From Candidatus Aminicenantota bacterium (GTDB lineage Bacteria; Acidobacteriota; Aminicenantia; UBA2199): a stretch of DNA of 19,081 nucleotides. Both the position numbers and the translations under genes were made by a program. Location of the stretch: NCBI GenBank assembly GCA_030612495.1, contig JAUWNT010000026.1, positions 1 through 19,081 of the forward strand, read 5' to 3'. This document shows positions 1 to 9,124 of the stretch, piece after piece. Under the pieces are notes generated by a model. It had not been told where the DNA came from. It saw only the letters and a program-made list of their open reading frames with translations, and did no database searches. Numbering within the stretch: position 1 is the first letter of the stretch; each line of letters begins with the position of its first letter.

Positions 1-58
1 AAAATAAAAACAGATTAGTACTCCTTTTTTTAAAAAAGAAATTATTGTTAGAATCTGA

Positions 59-64
59 TATAAT
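59..64 (+). promoter_or_regulatory. Extended -10 promoter of the GT4 glycosyltransferase gene
   Basis: A perfect TATAAT is preceded by TG and one base (positions 56-57), which makes an extended -10 element. No good -35 is visible 17 bp upstream, and extended -10 promoters often do without one. The expected transcription start is near 71, giving a leader of about 22 nt that contains AGGG at 81-84, 8 nt before the ATG at 93. This also rules against the in-frame TTG at 45, which lies upstream of the -10 box. Confidence 0.6.
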
Positions 65-92
65 TGTATCCAATAATTATAGGGTAAAAAAA

Positions 93-1382
93 ATGATAAG
101 ACCAAATAACAAAATCAAAAATATTTGTATGCTCAGCACACATGGATATTTTGATCCTGTTCCTGAATTGGGCAAAACAGACACTGGAGGCCAGGTGCTC
201 TATGTACTCCAATTGGCTCAAGCTATTACTCGATTGGGTATTAATGTAGACATCTACACACGTTGGTTTGATCCTGCAAAACCACAAATAGAGACTATTC
301 CAGACTGTTCAAAAGCAAGGGTCATCCGAATCCCTGCTGGAAAATGGGAATTTATTCCAAAAGAATCCATCTACGGAATATTAGATGAACTGGCAAAAAG
401 TATGATCGAATTTATAAAGGAACAGAAGTTAGAGTATGATCTTTTTCATGGCCACTATGTTGATGCAGGTATTGTCACTCTAAAAGTAGCTAAGGCATTA
501 TCAAAACCAAGCTTTTTTACTGCACACTCTCTTGGAGCATGGAAAAGGGAAAGAGTAAATGGTAATCCTAAAGAAATGGACAAAATCTTCAATTTCACTC
601 ACAGAATTGCACAAGAGTTGAGAATATTCCAATCAGTAAACGGTCAGACCATTACAAGTAAAGAAGAAGAAGAGAAAATGAAAGAATTATACCATTTTCA
701 ACCTGCAAATCTGGAATTCACTCCTCCAGGGGTTGATGTGAATAAATTTCGTGCATTAAAAAAAAATGAAAAGGAAGAGAATACAGAAATTATTCTACCC
801 AACAAATATATCTTTGTGGTAAGCCGCATTTCAAAAGCTAAAGCACATGACCTTCTTCTACCTGCATTTAAACAAATATTAAAAGAATTCCCTGACATTC
901 ATCTAGTTATTGCTGGAGGAACTCTTAACCCTGATCAGGAAGAAATTGAGGTTATTTCAAATATCAAATCTTTTGTAAAACAAAATCAAATAGAGAAGAA
1001 TGTACTTCTGATTGGTGGTATTGCTCATGATAATTTGCCTCCATACTTTCGAAAAGCAGAATTATTTATATTACCAGCCAGGTATGAACCATTTGGTATG
1101 ACAGCACTTGAGGCTATGGCTTGTAAAATCCCAGTTATAATATCAAAATTCGCAGGCATTCAGGAAAACCTCCTCAATGGTCAGGATTGCCTTATTGTTA
1201 ATCCATATGAAACACAAAATTATGCTAAATCTATCAGCATACTATTAAAGGACAAAAAAATGAGACAGCATCTGGCAAAAAAGGGATATTCAATTGTAAG
1301 AGAAAAATTTAGCTGGGAAGCCATTGCTAAAAAATTTATTAACTTCTATACAAAGGTCATACATAAAACAAATATTCATTGA
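93..1382 (+). CDS. GT4-family glycosyltransferase, sucrose-phosphate-synthase-like
   Basis: A 429-residue retaining glycosyltransferase of the GT-B fold, probably cytoplasmic, using a nucleotide-sugar donor. The N-terminal half carries GKTDTGGQ (about residues 27-34), HGHYVDAG (119-126) and FTAHSLG (142-148). These are hallmarks of the sucrose-phosphate synthase and sucrose synthase branch of GT4. The C-terminal donor domain has PPGVD (211-215), the R-x4-K pair (R245, K250) and the E-x7-E motif within YEPFGMTALEA (E332, E340). There is no C-terminal sucrose-phosphatase (HAD) domain. I chose the ATG at 93 over an in-frame TTG at 45 because AGGG lies 8 nt upstream and the likely -10 box falls between the two codons. 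The product could be sucrose-6-phosphate, mannosylfructose-phosphate or another disaccharide phosphate, or a glycan; the acceptor cannot be read from sequence. It stands alone and converges on maf. Confidence 0.85.
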   Translation: MIRPNNKIKNICMLSTHGYFDPVPELGKTDTGGQVLYVLQLAQAITRLGINVDIYTRWFDPAKPQIETIPDCSKARVIRIPAGKWEFIPKESIYGILDELAKSMIEFIKEQKLEYDLFHGHYVDAGIVTLKVAKALSKPSFFTAHSLGAWKRERVNGNPKEMDKIFNFTHRIAQELRIFQSVNGQTITSKEEEEKMKELYHFQPANLEFTPPGVDVNKFRALKKNEKEENTEIILPNKYIFVVSRISKAKAHDLLLPAFKQILKEFPDIHLVIAGGTLNPDQEEIEVISNIKSFVKQNQIEKNVLLIGGIAHDNLPPYFRKAELFILPARYEPFGMTALEAMACKIPVIISKFAGIQENLLNGQDCLIVNPYETQNYAKSISILLKDKKMRQHLAKKGYSIVREKFSWEAIAKKFINFYTKVIHKTNIH

Positions 1383-1407
1383 AAAAAAAACAAAGATTAA
1401 ATAATAA

Positions 1408-1425
1408 AAAATCTAGTTAGATTTT
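1408..1425. terminator. AT-rich inverted repeat between convergent genes, possible bidirectional terminator
   Basis: AAAATCTA and TAGATTTT form a perfect 8-bp inverted repeat around GT, which folds as a 7-bp stem with a 4-nt loop. It lies in the 65-bp gap between the convergent glycosyltransferase and maf genes, flanked by A-rich and T-rich sequence on the two sides. The stem has only one C-G pair per arm, so it would be weak. A second perfect palindrome, GTTAAATTTAAC, lies at 1437-1448 and touches the maf stop codon. Confidence 0.35.
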
Positions 1426-1447
1426 CTACTTTAATTGTTAAATTTAA

Positions 1448-2020
1448 CTATTTATAAATATTTATTCCAATATTTTTTAGCATATTAAAAAATAAATTTA
1501 AGGGGAATCCCATAACATTAAAAAAACAGCCGTCAATTTTTTTTACAAAAACAGATGCCTTACCCTGGATAGCATAAGCACCTGCTTTATCCATATAATC
1601 CTCATTATCAAGATAATAATTTATTTCATCATCTGTAATTTCTTCAAAAAAAACTTTTGTTTTAGCATAATCAAAATAAGTTTTACCTTTATAAATTATA
1701 GAGACCCCAGTCCATACTTCATGTACATTCTTTGAGAGAGATTTTAAAATACAAAACGCATCTTCCCTATCTCTTGGTTTTCCAATGATTTTGTTTTTCA
1801 GTAAAACAATAGTATCAGAAGAGATAATAATAGAATTAAAATATTCATTTATATAAACACTGTTACCCTTTAAAATGGTTAATCTTTTTAGAAAATCTGA
1901 TATTTTCTCTTCCGGCTTAATAAATTCTCCAATCTTAGGTTCGATTACTTCTGGTTCAAGGCCTATTAGTTTTAACAACTCTTTTCTTCTTGGAGATGAA
2001 GATGCAAGAATTACTTTCAT
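1448..2020 (-). CDS. maf: Maf nucleoside triphosphate pyrophosphatase (dTTP/UTP type)
   Basis: A 190-residue Maf-family enzyme that hydrolyses non-canonical or excess nucleoside triphosphates to monophosphate and pyrophosphate in the cytoplasm. The N-terminus has the SSSPRR signature (residues 7-12), followed by SDT (68-70), GKP (80-82) and DKAGAYAIQG (144-153). The DKAGAYAIQG form is that of the YhdE-like dTTP/UTP branch rather than the YceF m7GTP branch. I chose the ATG at 2020 because the family begins MKVILASSSPRR. A GTG four codons upstream is possible but would add an unconserved extension, and AAGG lies about 11 nt upstream of the chosen start. It is the last gene of the pil operon, 16 nt after pilR. 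Maf genes are often tucked behind unrelated genes, so pilus-specific function is not implied. Confidence 0.93.
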   Translation of the reverse strand: MKVILASSSPRRKELLKLIGLEPEVIEPKIGEFIKPEEKISDFLKRLTILKGNSVYINEYFNSIIISSDTIVLLKNKIIGKPRDREDAFCILKSLSKNVHEVWTGVSIIYKGKTYFDYAKTKVFFEEITDDEINYYLDNEDYMDKAGAYAIQGKASVFVKKIDGCFFNVMGFPLNLFFNMLKNIGINIYK

Positions 2021-2036
2021 TATATAAAACACCTTA

Positions 2037-3431
2037 TTATCTATTTAATTTATATTTATTTATAAGATACCTCAAAGACCTGTAACTCATTTTCAACATT
2101 TCTGCTGTTTTCTTGATATTTGAATTATTTATACTTAATGCTTTTAAAATAATAGCTTTACCCATATTATCAATATATCCATAAAAGTCAAAATCCCCTT
2201 CATTCAATAATGTTGCAAAATCCATTCTATCAATTTCACCTCCAGAAACATCATATATTATATCTGTTGGTATATTCTCCTTTCTTATAATATTGTTTTT
2301 TTCTAAAGCCACAGCTCTCTCGACAAAATTCTCCAATTCTCTGACATTTCCAGGCCATGAATAATTCATATATAGATCTATCACTTTTTTTTCAAAGCCC
2401 TCAATATTTTTCCCAAACTTTTTATTAATCTTATCTAAAAAATGTTGCATTAACAAAGGAATATCGTCTTTTCTTTCTCTTAATGGTGGAACCTTTATTG
2501 GAATTACATTCAACCTATAAAATAAATCTGCTCTAAATTCAGATTCTTTCATACTTATTTCTAGATCTTTGTTTGTAGCTGAAATTATTCTCACATCAAT
2601 CTCTTCTTCCAAATTACTTCCAACCCTTCTTATTTTTCTTTCTTGAATTGCCCTCAATAGCTTAACCTGCATTTTTTGAGACATTTCAGCTATTTCATCA
2701 AGAAAAATCGTGCCCTGGTTAGCCTGTTCAAACAATCCTTGTTTGTCTTTATATGCATCAGTAAAAGAGCCCTTTACATGCCCAAACAACTCACTTTCTA
2801 ATAGATTTTCCGGTAAGGCCCCGCAATTAATTGAAACAAATTCCTCTGCTGCTCTAAGACTTTTAGAGTGAATTGCTCTGGCTATTAATTCTTTACCTGT
2901 TCCGCTTTCACCTGTGATCAAAACATTTGAATCTGTTTTTGAGATATTCTCTATCAACTCATAAATTTTCAACATTTTTGGAGTGTTTCCAATTATATCT
3001 TCAAACTTTTCTTTTTCAGATAACCTTAACTTTAATTCAATATTTTCTTTTTCAATATCTTTTTTATGCAAGGCTTTGTTAATTATGATCTTTAATTCAT
3101 CTAGATTAAAAGGTTTTGTTATATAATTTTCAGCTCCTAATTTCATTGCTTCAACTGCATCATTAGTAGAAGCATATGCTGTTATCATTATAACAGGGAT
3201 TTCATTGTTTATTGATTTCATCCTCTCTAACAACTTAATTCCACTAATACCTGGCATTTTAATATCTGAGATTATCAGATCAAATGATTTTTTTTTCAAA
3301 AGTTTTAATGCCAACATTGCATTTTCCAGGCTTACAACATCGTAACCTTCCTTTTTTAGTACAATACTCAGCATATCTCTTAAGCTATCATCATCATCTA
3401 CCAATAAAATTTTTACATTTTTTCGAAACAT
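2037..3431 (-). CDS. pilR: Sigma-54-dependent response regulator PilR
   Basis: A 464-residue NtrC-family activator with three domains. The receiver domain (about 1-120) has the acidic pocket D12-D14, phospho-acceptor D56, T84 and K106. The AAA+ domain (about 145-385) has Walker A GESGTGKE (174-181), the sigma-54 contact loop at 221-226 and Walker B TIFLDE (241-246). A Fis-type helix-turn-helix follows at about 425-464. The contact loop reads GSFTDA instead of the usual GAFTGA. The key Thr is kept, and the fifth position is Asp. The ATG at 3431 has GAGGT about 7 nt upstream and overlaps the 3' end of pilS by 19 nt. Its position directly after pilB-pilT-pilC-pilS supports PilR over other NtrC-like regulators. 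In known systems PilR activates pilA transcription from a sigma-54 promoter; no pilA lies in this window. Confidence 0.9.
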   Translation of the reverse strand: MFRKNVKILLVDDDDSLRDMLSIVLKKEGYDVVSLENAMLALKLLKKKSFDLIISDIKMPGISGIKLLERMKSINNEIPVIMITAYASTNDAVEAMKLGAENYITKPFNLDELKIIINKALHKKDIEKENIELKLRLSEKEKFEDIIGNTPKMLKIYELIENISKTDSNVLITGESGTGKELIARAIHSKSLRAAEEFVSINCGALPENLLESELFGHVKGSFTDAYKDKQGLFEQANQGTIFLDEIAEMSQKMQVKLLRAIQERKIRRVGSNLEEEIDVRIISATNKDLEISMKESEFRADLFYRLNVIPIKVPPLRERKDDIPLLMQHFLDKINKKFGKNIEGFEKKVIDLYMNYSWPGNVRELENFVERAVALEKNNIIRKENIPTDIIYDVSGGEIDRMDFATLLNEGDFDFYGYIDNMGKAIILKALSINNSNIKKTAEMLKMSYRSLRYLINKYKLNR

Positions 3432-5005
3432 ACTATTACCTCAGTACCAATATTTTTTTTTGAATTTATTTTAATATCAAAATTATGTTCTTCAATTATC
3501 CTTTTAACCACTGCCATTCCAAGACCAATTCCTGAACTAAATTTTGAATAAAAAGGTATAAAAATCTTTGATAGTTCTTTTTTCTCAATCCCAATACCAT
3601 TGTCTTTAATGGAAAGATTTATATGACCTATCTCATCATAGATACTAATTTGTACAACACCATTATAATTCACAGCTTTAATAGAATTATTAACCAGGTT
3701 CCATATAAGTTGTTTTATCCCATTTACATCAGCAAAAACCTTATTCCCTTTACTATATTTTTTGATAAATCTTACTTTTTTTATATTCAATTTAATTAAT
3801 TCAAGCATCTCATCAATTATAATTGCAAGGTCAAACTCAGATTTTTCTAAAGGCGTTATTTTGGTAAAATTAAGAAACTCTTCAACTGACTTTGAAAGCC
3901 TACTTGACTCTTTTACTATTATATCCATAAGGTTTTTATTTTCTGTTTTAAGTTTCAACTCCTTCTCAAGGAATTGAACTGCCCCAGATATAGATGCAAG
4001 GGGATTTCTAATCTCATGTGCTATTCCAGCAGCCATCTCACCTATTAATGCAAGGTGTTCTTTTTTATTCAAAGCTTCTTCAATCCTTTTTTTTTCAGTC
4101 AAATCCGTAATAATAAAAACAAATATTTTATCAAAAGAATAAATACCTTCAATAAACGAAACTGAAATACCCAGGAAAAAGTCATTGATTTCTTTCTCAA
4201 AATAGTACTTATTATTGGAATCCAATTCTCTCTTCAAAGTCACTAAATCCGATTCTAAAAATAATGACTCAAAAATATTATAATTTGTATCAAGATTAAG
4301 TAAAATTTTTGATTTTTTATTGTAAGATATGATCTTCCCATCTGAATTGCAAGTAATAAATCCATTTTCCATTTTTTCCATCACAGTGTTATTTAATAAA
4401 GTCAAATCTTTTAAATTCTCTTGAGTGCTCTTTAATTCCTCCCCTATTTTTTTAATATTCTCAAAATAATAAGAAGAAATAATTGCAACAGTTAAAAAAG
4501 CAACAAAGCTCATTATAATATTATAAATAAAGCTTCCAAACGAAATACTAATAGGATAAATTCCAGAATAAAAGGGAATTATCTTTACATACATCAAATC
4601 TGATAGGATTCCAAAAAAAATGAATGAAAGAGCGGCAATATAAAATGTATCTCTCTTTGTCAAAAAGATAGACGAAACAATTATAGGTAATATATATAAA
4701 AAATAAAAAGGACTACTAATTCCACCTGAAAAATAAACTATCAGTGTAATTATAATTATATCGATAAACAACTGAATATATATAACAAATTTATGTCTTA
4801 ATATTTTAAAAAGAGAAAAATTCAAAAAACTGAAAATAAGAGCAACTAATAAAGATATAATAAAAGCTAAATTTGGAAAAGATGAGCCCCTAAAAACAAC
4901 CAATATAAAAATTGAAATAAGAATTAAAACAGAATATATAGTTATTCTTAATGAATTTAAGAATAAAAATCTTCTTCTTATTTTCCCGTCTTCAATAGAA
5001 ATCAA
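3413..5005 (-). CDS. pilS: Membrane sensor histidine kinase PilS
   Basis: A 530-residue sensor kinase. Residues 19-180 contain about six hydrophobic segments, as in PilS, with little periplasmic sequence, so the signal is probably sensed within the membrane. A PAS-like region follows (about 200-300). The HisKA domain has H330 in GIAHEIRNP. The HATPase domain has an N-box NLVNNSIKA (436-444), G1 DNGIGI (468-473) and G2 GIGLGMAVV (492-500). The only workable start is TTG at 5005: an in-frame stop lies upstream and the next Met is far inside the protein. There is no Shine-Dalgarno sequence, so translation probably relies on coupling to pilC, whose stop is 8 nt away. The 3' end overlaps pilR, its presumed partner. 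PilS is known to phosphorylate PilR and, in Pseudomonas, to sense membrane pilin. Confidence 0.88.
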   Translation of the reverse strand: MISIEDGKIRRRFLFLNSLRITIYSVLILISIFILVVFRGSSFPNLAFIISLLVALIFSFLNFSLFKILRHKFVIYIQLFIDIIIITLIVYFSGGISSPFYFLYILPIIVSSIFLTKRDTFYIAALSFIFFGILSDLMYVKIIPFYSGIYPISISFGSFIYNIIMSFVAFLTVAIISSYYFENIKKIGEELKSTQENLKDLTLLNNTVMEKMENGFITCNSDGKIISYNKKSKILLNLDTNYNIFESLFLESDLVTLKRELDSNNKYYFEKEINDFFLGISVSFIEGIYSFDKIFVFIITDLTEKKRIEEALNKKEHLALIGEMAAGIAHEIRNPLASISGAVQFLEKELKLKTENKNLMDIIVKESSRLSKSVEEFLNFTKITPLEKSEFDLAIIIDEMLELIKLNIKKVRFIKKYSKGNKVFADVNGIKQLIWNLVNNSIKAVNYNGVVQISIYDEIGHINLSIKDNGIGIEKKELSKIFIPFYSKFSSGIGLGMAVVKRIIEEHNFDIKINSKKNIGTEVIVCFEKM

Positions 5006-5013
5006 TGTATTGA

Positions 5014-6225
5014 TTAAATCGCGCCAATTATACTAAACATTGGCAGATACATAGCAATAACTACAGAACCTACCAATCCACCCAAGATTAAAATCATTAT
5101 TGGTTCCATAATTGAGATAAGAGCAGAAACTGAAGCATCTACTTCATCATCATAAAAATCTGCTACTTTACCAAGCATACTTGATAAAGCACCTGTTTGT
5201 TCTCCAACAGATACCATCTGAGTAACCATATAAGGAAAGATAGCTGTTTCTTCCCAGGAGGAATATAAAGGTTTACCTTCCTGAACTGCGTACCTACTCT
5301 TAAGTACAGCATCCTCAATTATTGAATTACCTGCGGTTTTAGAAGTGATGGTTATAGCTTCAATCATTTCCACACCAGAATCTAAAAGAGTAGCCATAGT
5401 TCTTGTAACTCGTGCAACAGCAACTTTTAATAGTAAATCTCCAAATACCATAATTTTTAATTTTATATTATCTATTACTCTTTTTCCTTTATAGGTTTTA
5501 TAATAAGATTTAAATGCAAAAAACAAACCAGCTATTGCAATTATAATTAGCAGAATATTAGACTGTAAAATTTCTGATGCTTTCATTACAATCTGTGTAG
5601 CCATAGGCAAAGCTGCTCCTAACTGATCAAACATATCTTCAAATATTGGAACTACTTTCCATAAAATGACACCAGTTATTACAACAGCTAAGACTATAAC
5701 AACAACAGGATAAGTCATTGCAGATTTTACCCTTCTTATAATTTTTTGCATATTTTCAATATATTCAGATAATCTCATTAAGATTGTATCCAAATTACCT
5801 GAGGCCTCTCCTGCTTGTATCATACTTGTATAAAGAGTGTTAAACACATCTGGATATTTCTTCATAGCATTAGAAAGGTTAGAACCAGCTTCAACATCTC
5901 TTCTTACTTCCTGTAAAAGCTCTGCAAAATACTTGTTTTTTTGCTGGTTTGCAAGGATGCCAATCCCTTGTGTAATAGGAAGACCAGCATTAAACATAAC
6001 AGATAATTGGCGGTTAAATACAGACAATTCTTTAAGAGAAACTTTTCTCCTGCCTTTTCCACCTATAAATGGAATTCTAACAGCAATTTTTTTCTTTTCT
6101 ACGCTTAAAACTCTTATCTGATCTCTCTCAAGGACTAAAGCTATCTCTTGAGCTGTTCTTCCAACTCTTTCACCTTCAACTATAGTGCCAGCCTTATTTC
6201 TACCCTTAAATTTAAATACAGCCAT
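5014..6225 (-). CDS. pilC: Type IV pilus inner-membrane platform protein PilC
   Basis: A 403-residue polytopic inner-membrane protein, the usual PilC/GspF length. It has two T2SF-type helical domains (about 70-193 and 273-395), the first containing the conserved MIQAGEASGNLD stretch. Membrane segments fall near 170-190, 222-245 and 375-398. In type IV pilus assembly PilC is the platform that couples the PilB and PilT motors to pilin entering or leaving the fibre. The ATG at 6225 has a strong AAGGGGG site about 6 nt upstream. It lies 10 nt downstream of pilT and 8 nt before pilS. GspF of type II secretion is the alternative, but the adjacent pilT with its retraction signature makes PilC much more likely. 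Confidence 0.95.
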   Translation of the reverse strand: MAVFKFKGRNKAGTIVEGERVGRTAQEIALVLERDQIRVLSVEKKKIAVRIPFIGGKGRRKVSLKELSVFNRQLSVMFNAGLPITQGIGILANQQKNKYFAELLQEVRRDVEAGSNLSNAMKKYPDVFNTLYTSMIQAGEASGNLDTILMRLSEYIENMQKIIRRVKSAMTYPVVVIVLAVVITGVILWKVVPIFEDMFDQLGAALPMATQIVMKASEILQSNILLIIIAIAGLFFAFKSYYKTYKGKRVIDNIKLKIMVFGDLLLKVAVARVTRTMATLLDSGVEMIEAITITSKTAGNSIIEDAVLKSRYAVQEGKPLYSSWEETAIFPYMVTQMVSVGEQTGALSSMLGKVADFYDDEVDASVSALISIMEPIMILILGGLVGSVVIAMYLPMFSIIGAI

Positions 6226-6235
6226 TTATTCCCCC

Positions 6236-7381
6236 TTAAAAATTATGAGATTTTAAATCCTTTGGAGAGCTAAATCCCCCATAATTAGGCTTGAATGCAT
6301 TTATCACAGCATTAGGGCCTCTCTTTATTAAATCAGTTAGCTCCTCCTGATTATGAGAAACACTAATAGCAGTATCAATAGTAATAATCTTCTTAAAGTA
6401 AAGGTTTGCTAAAGATTGGTTAAAAGTTATCATTCCATATTTCTCCTGGCCAGTTTGCATTGTAGAATATATCTGATGAATCTTATTATCCCTTATTAAA
6501 TGTCTAATTGCAATATTTGGAATTAAAACTTCTACAGCCAAACACCTCCCTCTACCATCTGCTCTTGGCAATAAAGCTTGTGTAACAATTCCTTCTAAGT
6601 TCATTGACAACTGAGTTCGTACTTGAGATTGTTGATGTGTAGGAAAAACATCAATCATTCTATTTACAGTTTGAGAAGCAGAATTTGTATGTAAGGTTGC
6701 AAAAGTCAAATGCCCGGTTTCAGCTGTTGTTATAGCAGCTCTAATGGTTTCAAGGTCTCTCATTTCACCAATTAAAACAACATCCGGGTCTTCTCTTAAA
6801 ACAGATCTTAAAGCAGCAGCAAAGCTCTTTGTATCAGCATGCAATTCTCTTTGATTTATAATTGCTTTTCTGTGGCTATGCAAATATTCAATTGGATCCT
6901 CAATAGTGACAATATGAACTGGCCTCTCTTTGTTTACTTTATCAATTAATGCTGCCAAAGAAGTGGTTTTGCCTGAACCTGTTGGTCCTGTCATTAAAAC
7001 CAATCCTCTTGGTTTATCTGCAAGTGTTGCAACAATAGGCGGAAGCCCCAATTTCTCAAAACTCCAGATTTCATAAGGAATTCTTCTAAACGCTCCTGCA
7101 ACCGCCCCTCTTTGCATAAAAACATTCGCCCTAAAACGAGCAATACCTTTAATACCAAATGAAAAATCAAGCTCCCAATCTTCTTCAAGTTTATGTTTCT
7201 GACCATCATTCAAAATACTATAAATAATCTGCTTGGTTTCAGCAGGACTTAGTGGCGGATGATCTATTCTTCTTATTTTCCCATTAACTCTTATTACTGG
7301 AGCAGAGTTAGTTGTTATATGAAGATCTGTTCCACCTTCATCTACCATTATTTTTAATAACTGAGGAAGCGGTAATCCCAT
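6236..7381 (-). CDS. pilT: Type IV pilus retraction ATPase PilT
   Basis: A 381-residue hexameric secretion ATPase that powers pilus retraction and hence twitching motility. Visible motifs are Walker A GPTGSGKT (132-139), the Asp box IEDPIEYLH (160-168), Walker B EDPDVVLIGEMRD (197-209) and the His box TGHLTFATLHTN (222-233). Residues 291-297 read AIRHLIR, the PilT-specific C-terminal motif (AIRNLIR in well-studied PilT) needed for retraction. This separates it from PilB and GspE. The ATG at 7381 has AAGGAG about 7 nt upstream. It lies 11 nt after pilB and 10 nt before pilC. Confidence 0.96.
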   Translation of the reverse strand: MGLPLPQLLKIMVDEGGTDLHITTNSAPVIRVNGKIRRIDHPPLSPAETKQIIYSILNDGQKHKLEEDWELDFSFGIKGIARFRANVFMQRGAVAGAFRRIPYEIWSFEKLGLPPIVATLADKPRGLVLMTGPTGSGKTTSLAALIDKVNKERPVHIVTIEDPIEYLHSHRKAIINQRELHADTKSFAAALRSVLREDPDVVLIGEMRDLETIRAAITTAETGHLTFATLHTNSASQTVNRMIDVFPTHQQSQVRTQLSMNLEGIVTQALLPRADGRGRCLAVEVLIPNIAIRHLIRDNKIHQIYSTMQTGQEKYGMITFNQSLANLYFKKIITIDTAISVSHNQEELTDLIKRGPNAVINAFKPNYGGFSSPKDLKSHNF

Positions 7382-7392
7382 AATCTATCTCC

Positions 7393-9102
7393 TTACATCT
7401 TTGTTGTTTCTCTTAATACTTCTTCAATAGAAGTAATACCTTTTTTGATCTTTTCAACCCCACTCATCCGTAAAGTCAACATTCCTTTCTCCTTTGCCTT
7501 TTGCCTTAACTCTGAAGTAGAGGCTCCAACCATAATAAGCTCTCTTATTTCCTCATCTATTTCCATAACTTCAAATAGCCCAATCCTTCCCTTATATCCA
7601 GTATTATGGCAATGTTCACAGCCTTTAGCTTCATAAATTTTTACCTTTTTTGCCTCTTCAGGAGAAAAACCAATATCAATAAGTGTCTGAGGTGGAATCT
7701 TAGCAACTGATTTACACTTCTTACACAACTTCCTTACCAATCGTTGGGCAACAATCAACCTTACAGAACTTGAAACCAGAAAAGGCTCTATACCCATATT
7801 TATCAATCTTGCAACCGTAGAAGGAGCATCATTGGTGTGCAGTGTTGATAATACTAAATGCCCTGTTAACGCAGATTTTATTGCAATATCAGCTGTCTCA
7901 AAATCCCTAATCTCACCAACCAATATAATATCAGGGTCCTGTCTTAAAAAAGATCTTAATGCAGCAGGAAAGGTTAACCCAATTTGTTCTTTTATATTAA
8001 CTTGATTAATCCCAAAGAGATTAAATTCAACTGGTTCTTCAGCAGTCATAATATTAACTTCTTCATTATTTAATTTAGAAATAGCTGAATAAAGAGTATT
8101 TGTTTTACCTGAACCAGTTGGGCCTGTGACAAGGATAATCCCCCACGGTTCAGTAATATTCATTTCAAATTTATCCAGTGATAAAACGTCAAAGCCAAGT
8201 TTTGTCATATCAAGCATTAAATTATCTTTATCAAGAATTCTAACAACAATTTTTTCTCCATGTATAGTTGGTAAACATGAGACTCTCATATCTACCATTT
8301 TTTTATTACCATTTACTTCAATTTTTGTTTTTATCCTTCCACCTTGAGGAAGCCTCTTCTCTGCTATATCCATTCCAGAAATAATTTTTAATCTTGCTAA
8401 AACTTTACTTTTGAGATTCATTGGAGGAGTCATATATTCATGTAAGACACCATCAATCCTGACCCTAACTCTAAATGTCTTTTCATAAGGTTCAAAATGT
8501 AGGTCAGAAACCCCTTTTGATATAGCATCCTTAAAAGTAAGGTTAACAAGTTTTATTGCAGGTGCATCTTCATCAAAATCTGCCTCAGTTATGCTTTCCT
8601 CTGCCTCCTCATCAATTAGTTCTATTGCAGATTCATCATCTAGATCGATTTCCTCTAAAAACTTTTGTGCTTCAATCCCGTCAGCAAAACCATAATATTT
8701 ATCTATTGATGAAAGAATAGAACTTTCTGGAGCAATAACAGGCTGAATTCTCAAATTTGATGAAAACCTGATTTCCTCCTGAACAAATAAATTTGAAGGG
8801 TCTGCCATTGCAAGTGTTAAAACCGCACCTATTCTATGAATAGGTAAAATAATATGCTTTCTTGCAGTTTCAGGCTTTATTAAGCCCAAAACCTTTTCAT
8901 CAATATCAAATTTAGAAATATTTATTGATGGATAACCAAACTGTTTACTAAGCGCCTGTGCAATAACTTCTTCTGTCACGAAACCAAGTCTTATAAGAAC
9001 GCTACCAAGTTTCCCAGGCTCCTCCTTTTGCTTTTGTAAAGCTACATTTAATTGGTCTCGCGTTAATTTATTCTCATTTACTAAAATTTCTCCAATCTTC
9101 AT
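7393..9102 (-). CDS. pilB: Type IV pilus extension ATPase PilB
   Basis: A 569-residue assembly ATPase that drives pilus extension. It opens with an MshEN/GspE N-terminal domain (about 1-140), a module known to bind cyclic di-GMP in several relatives. An acidic linker follows (about 150-180), then the ATPase core with Walker A GPTGSGKT (327-334), the Asp box region TAEEPVEF (353-360), Walker B PDIILVGEIRD (390-400) and the His box TGHLVLSTLHTN (413-424). A four-cysteine zinc site is present (C460, C463, C495, C498), as in PilB/GspE. The Asp box has EE where ED is more usual. The ATG at 9102 is about 16 nt from the predicted transcription start and has no clear Shine-Dalgarno sequence. It is the first gene of the pil operon. 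Confidence 0.95.
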   Translation of the reverse strand: MKIGEILVNENKLTRDQLNVALQKQKEEPGKLGSVLIRLGFVTEEVIAQALSKQFGYPSINISKFDIDEKVLGLIKPETARKHIILPIHRIGAVLTLAMADPSNLFVQEEIRFSSNLRIQPVIAPESSILSSIDKYYGFADGIEAQKFLEEIDLDDESAIELIDEEAEESITEADFDEDAPAIKLVNLTFKDAISKGVSDLHFEPYEKTFRVRVRIDGVLHEYMTPPMNLKSKVLARLKIISGMDIAEKRLPQGGRIKTKIEVNGNKKMVDMRVSCLPTIHGEKIVVRILDKDNLMLDMTKLGFDVLSLDKFEMNITEPWGIILVTGPTGSGKTNTLYSAISKLNNEEVNIMTAEEPVEFNLFGINQVNIKEQIGLTFPAALRSFLRQDPDIILVGEIRDFETADIAIKSALTGHLVLSTLHTNDAPSTVARLINMGIEPFLVSSSVRLIVAQRLVRKLCKKCKSVAKIPPQTLIDIGFSPEEAKKVKIYEAKGCEHCHNTGYKGRIGLFEVMEIDEEIRELIMVGASTSELRQKAKEKGMLTLRMSGVEKIKKGITSIEEVLRETTKM

Positions 9103-9124
9103 TGTCTTTATTTGTTATAAATAC

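Noticed and set aside
45..92. TTG at 45 as the start of the glycosyltransferase
   Set aside because: It lies upstream of a perfect extended -10 box at 56-64 and has no Shine-Dalgarno sequence. The ATG at 93 has both a suitable leader and AGGG.
6174..6191. TGGCAC-N5-TTGAA on the minus strand, resembling a sigma-54 -24/-12 promoter
   Set aside because: It lies inside the pilC coding start, lacks the -12 GC, and pilC has an upstream gene only 10 nt away. It is best read as the codons for GTIVEG.
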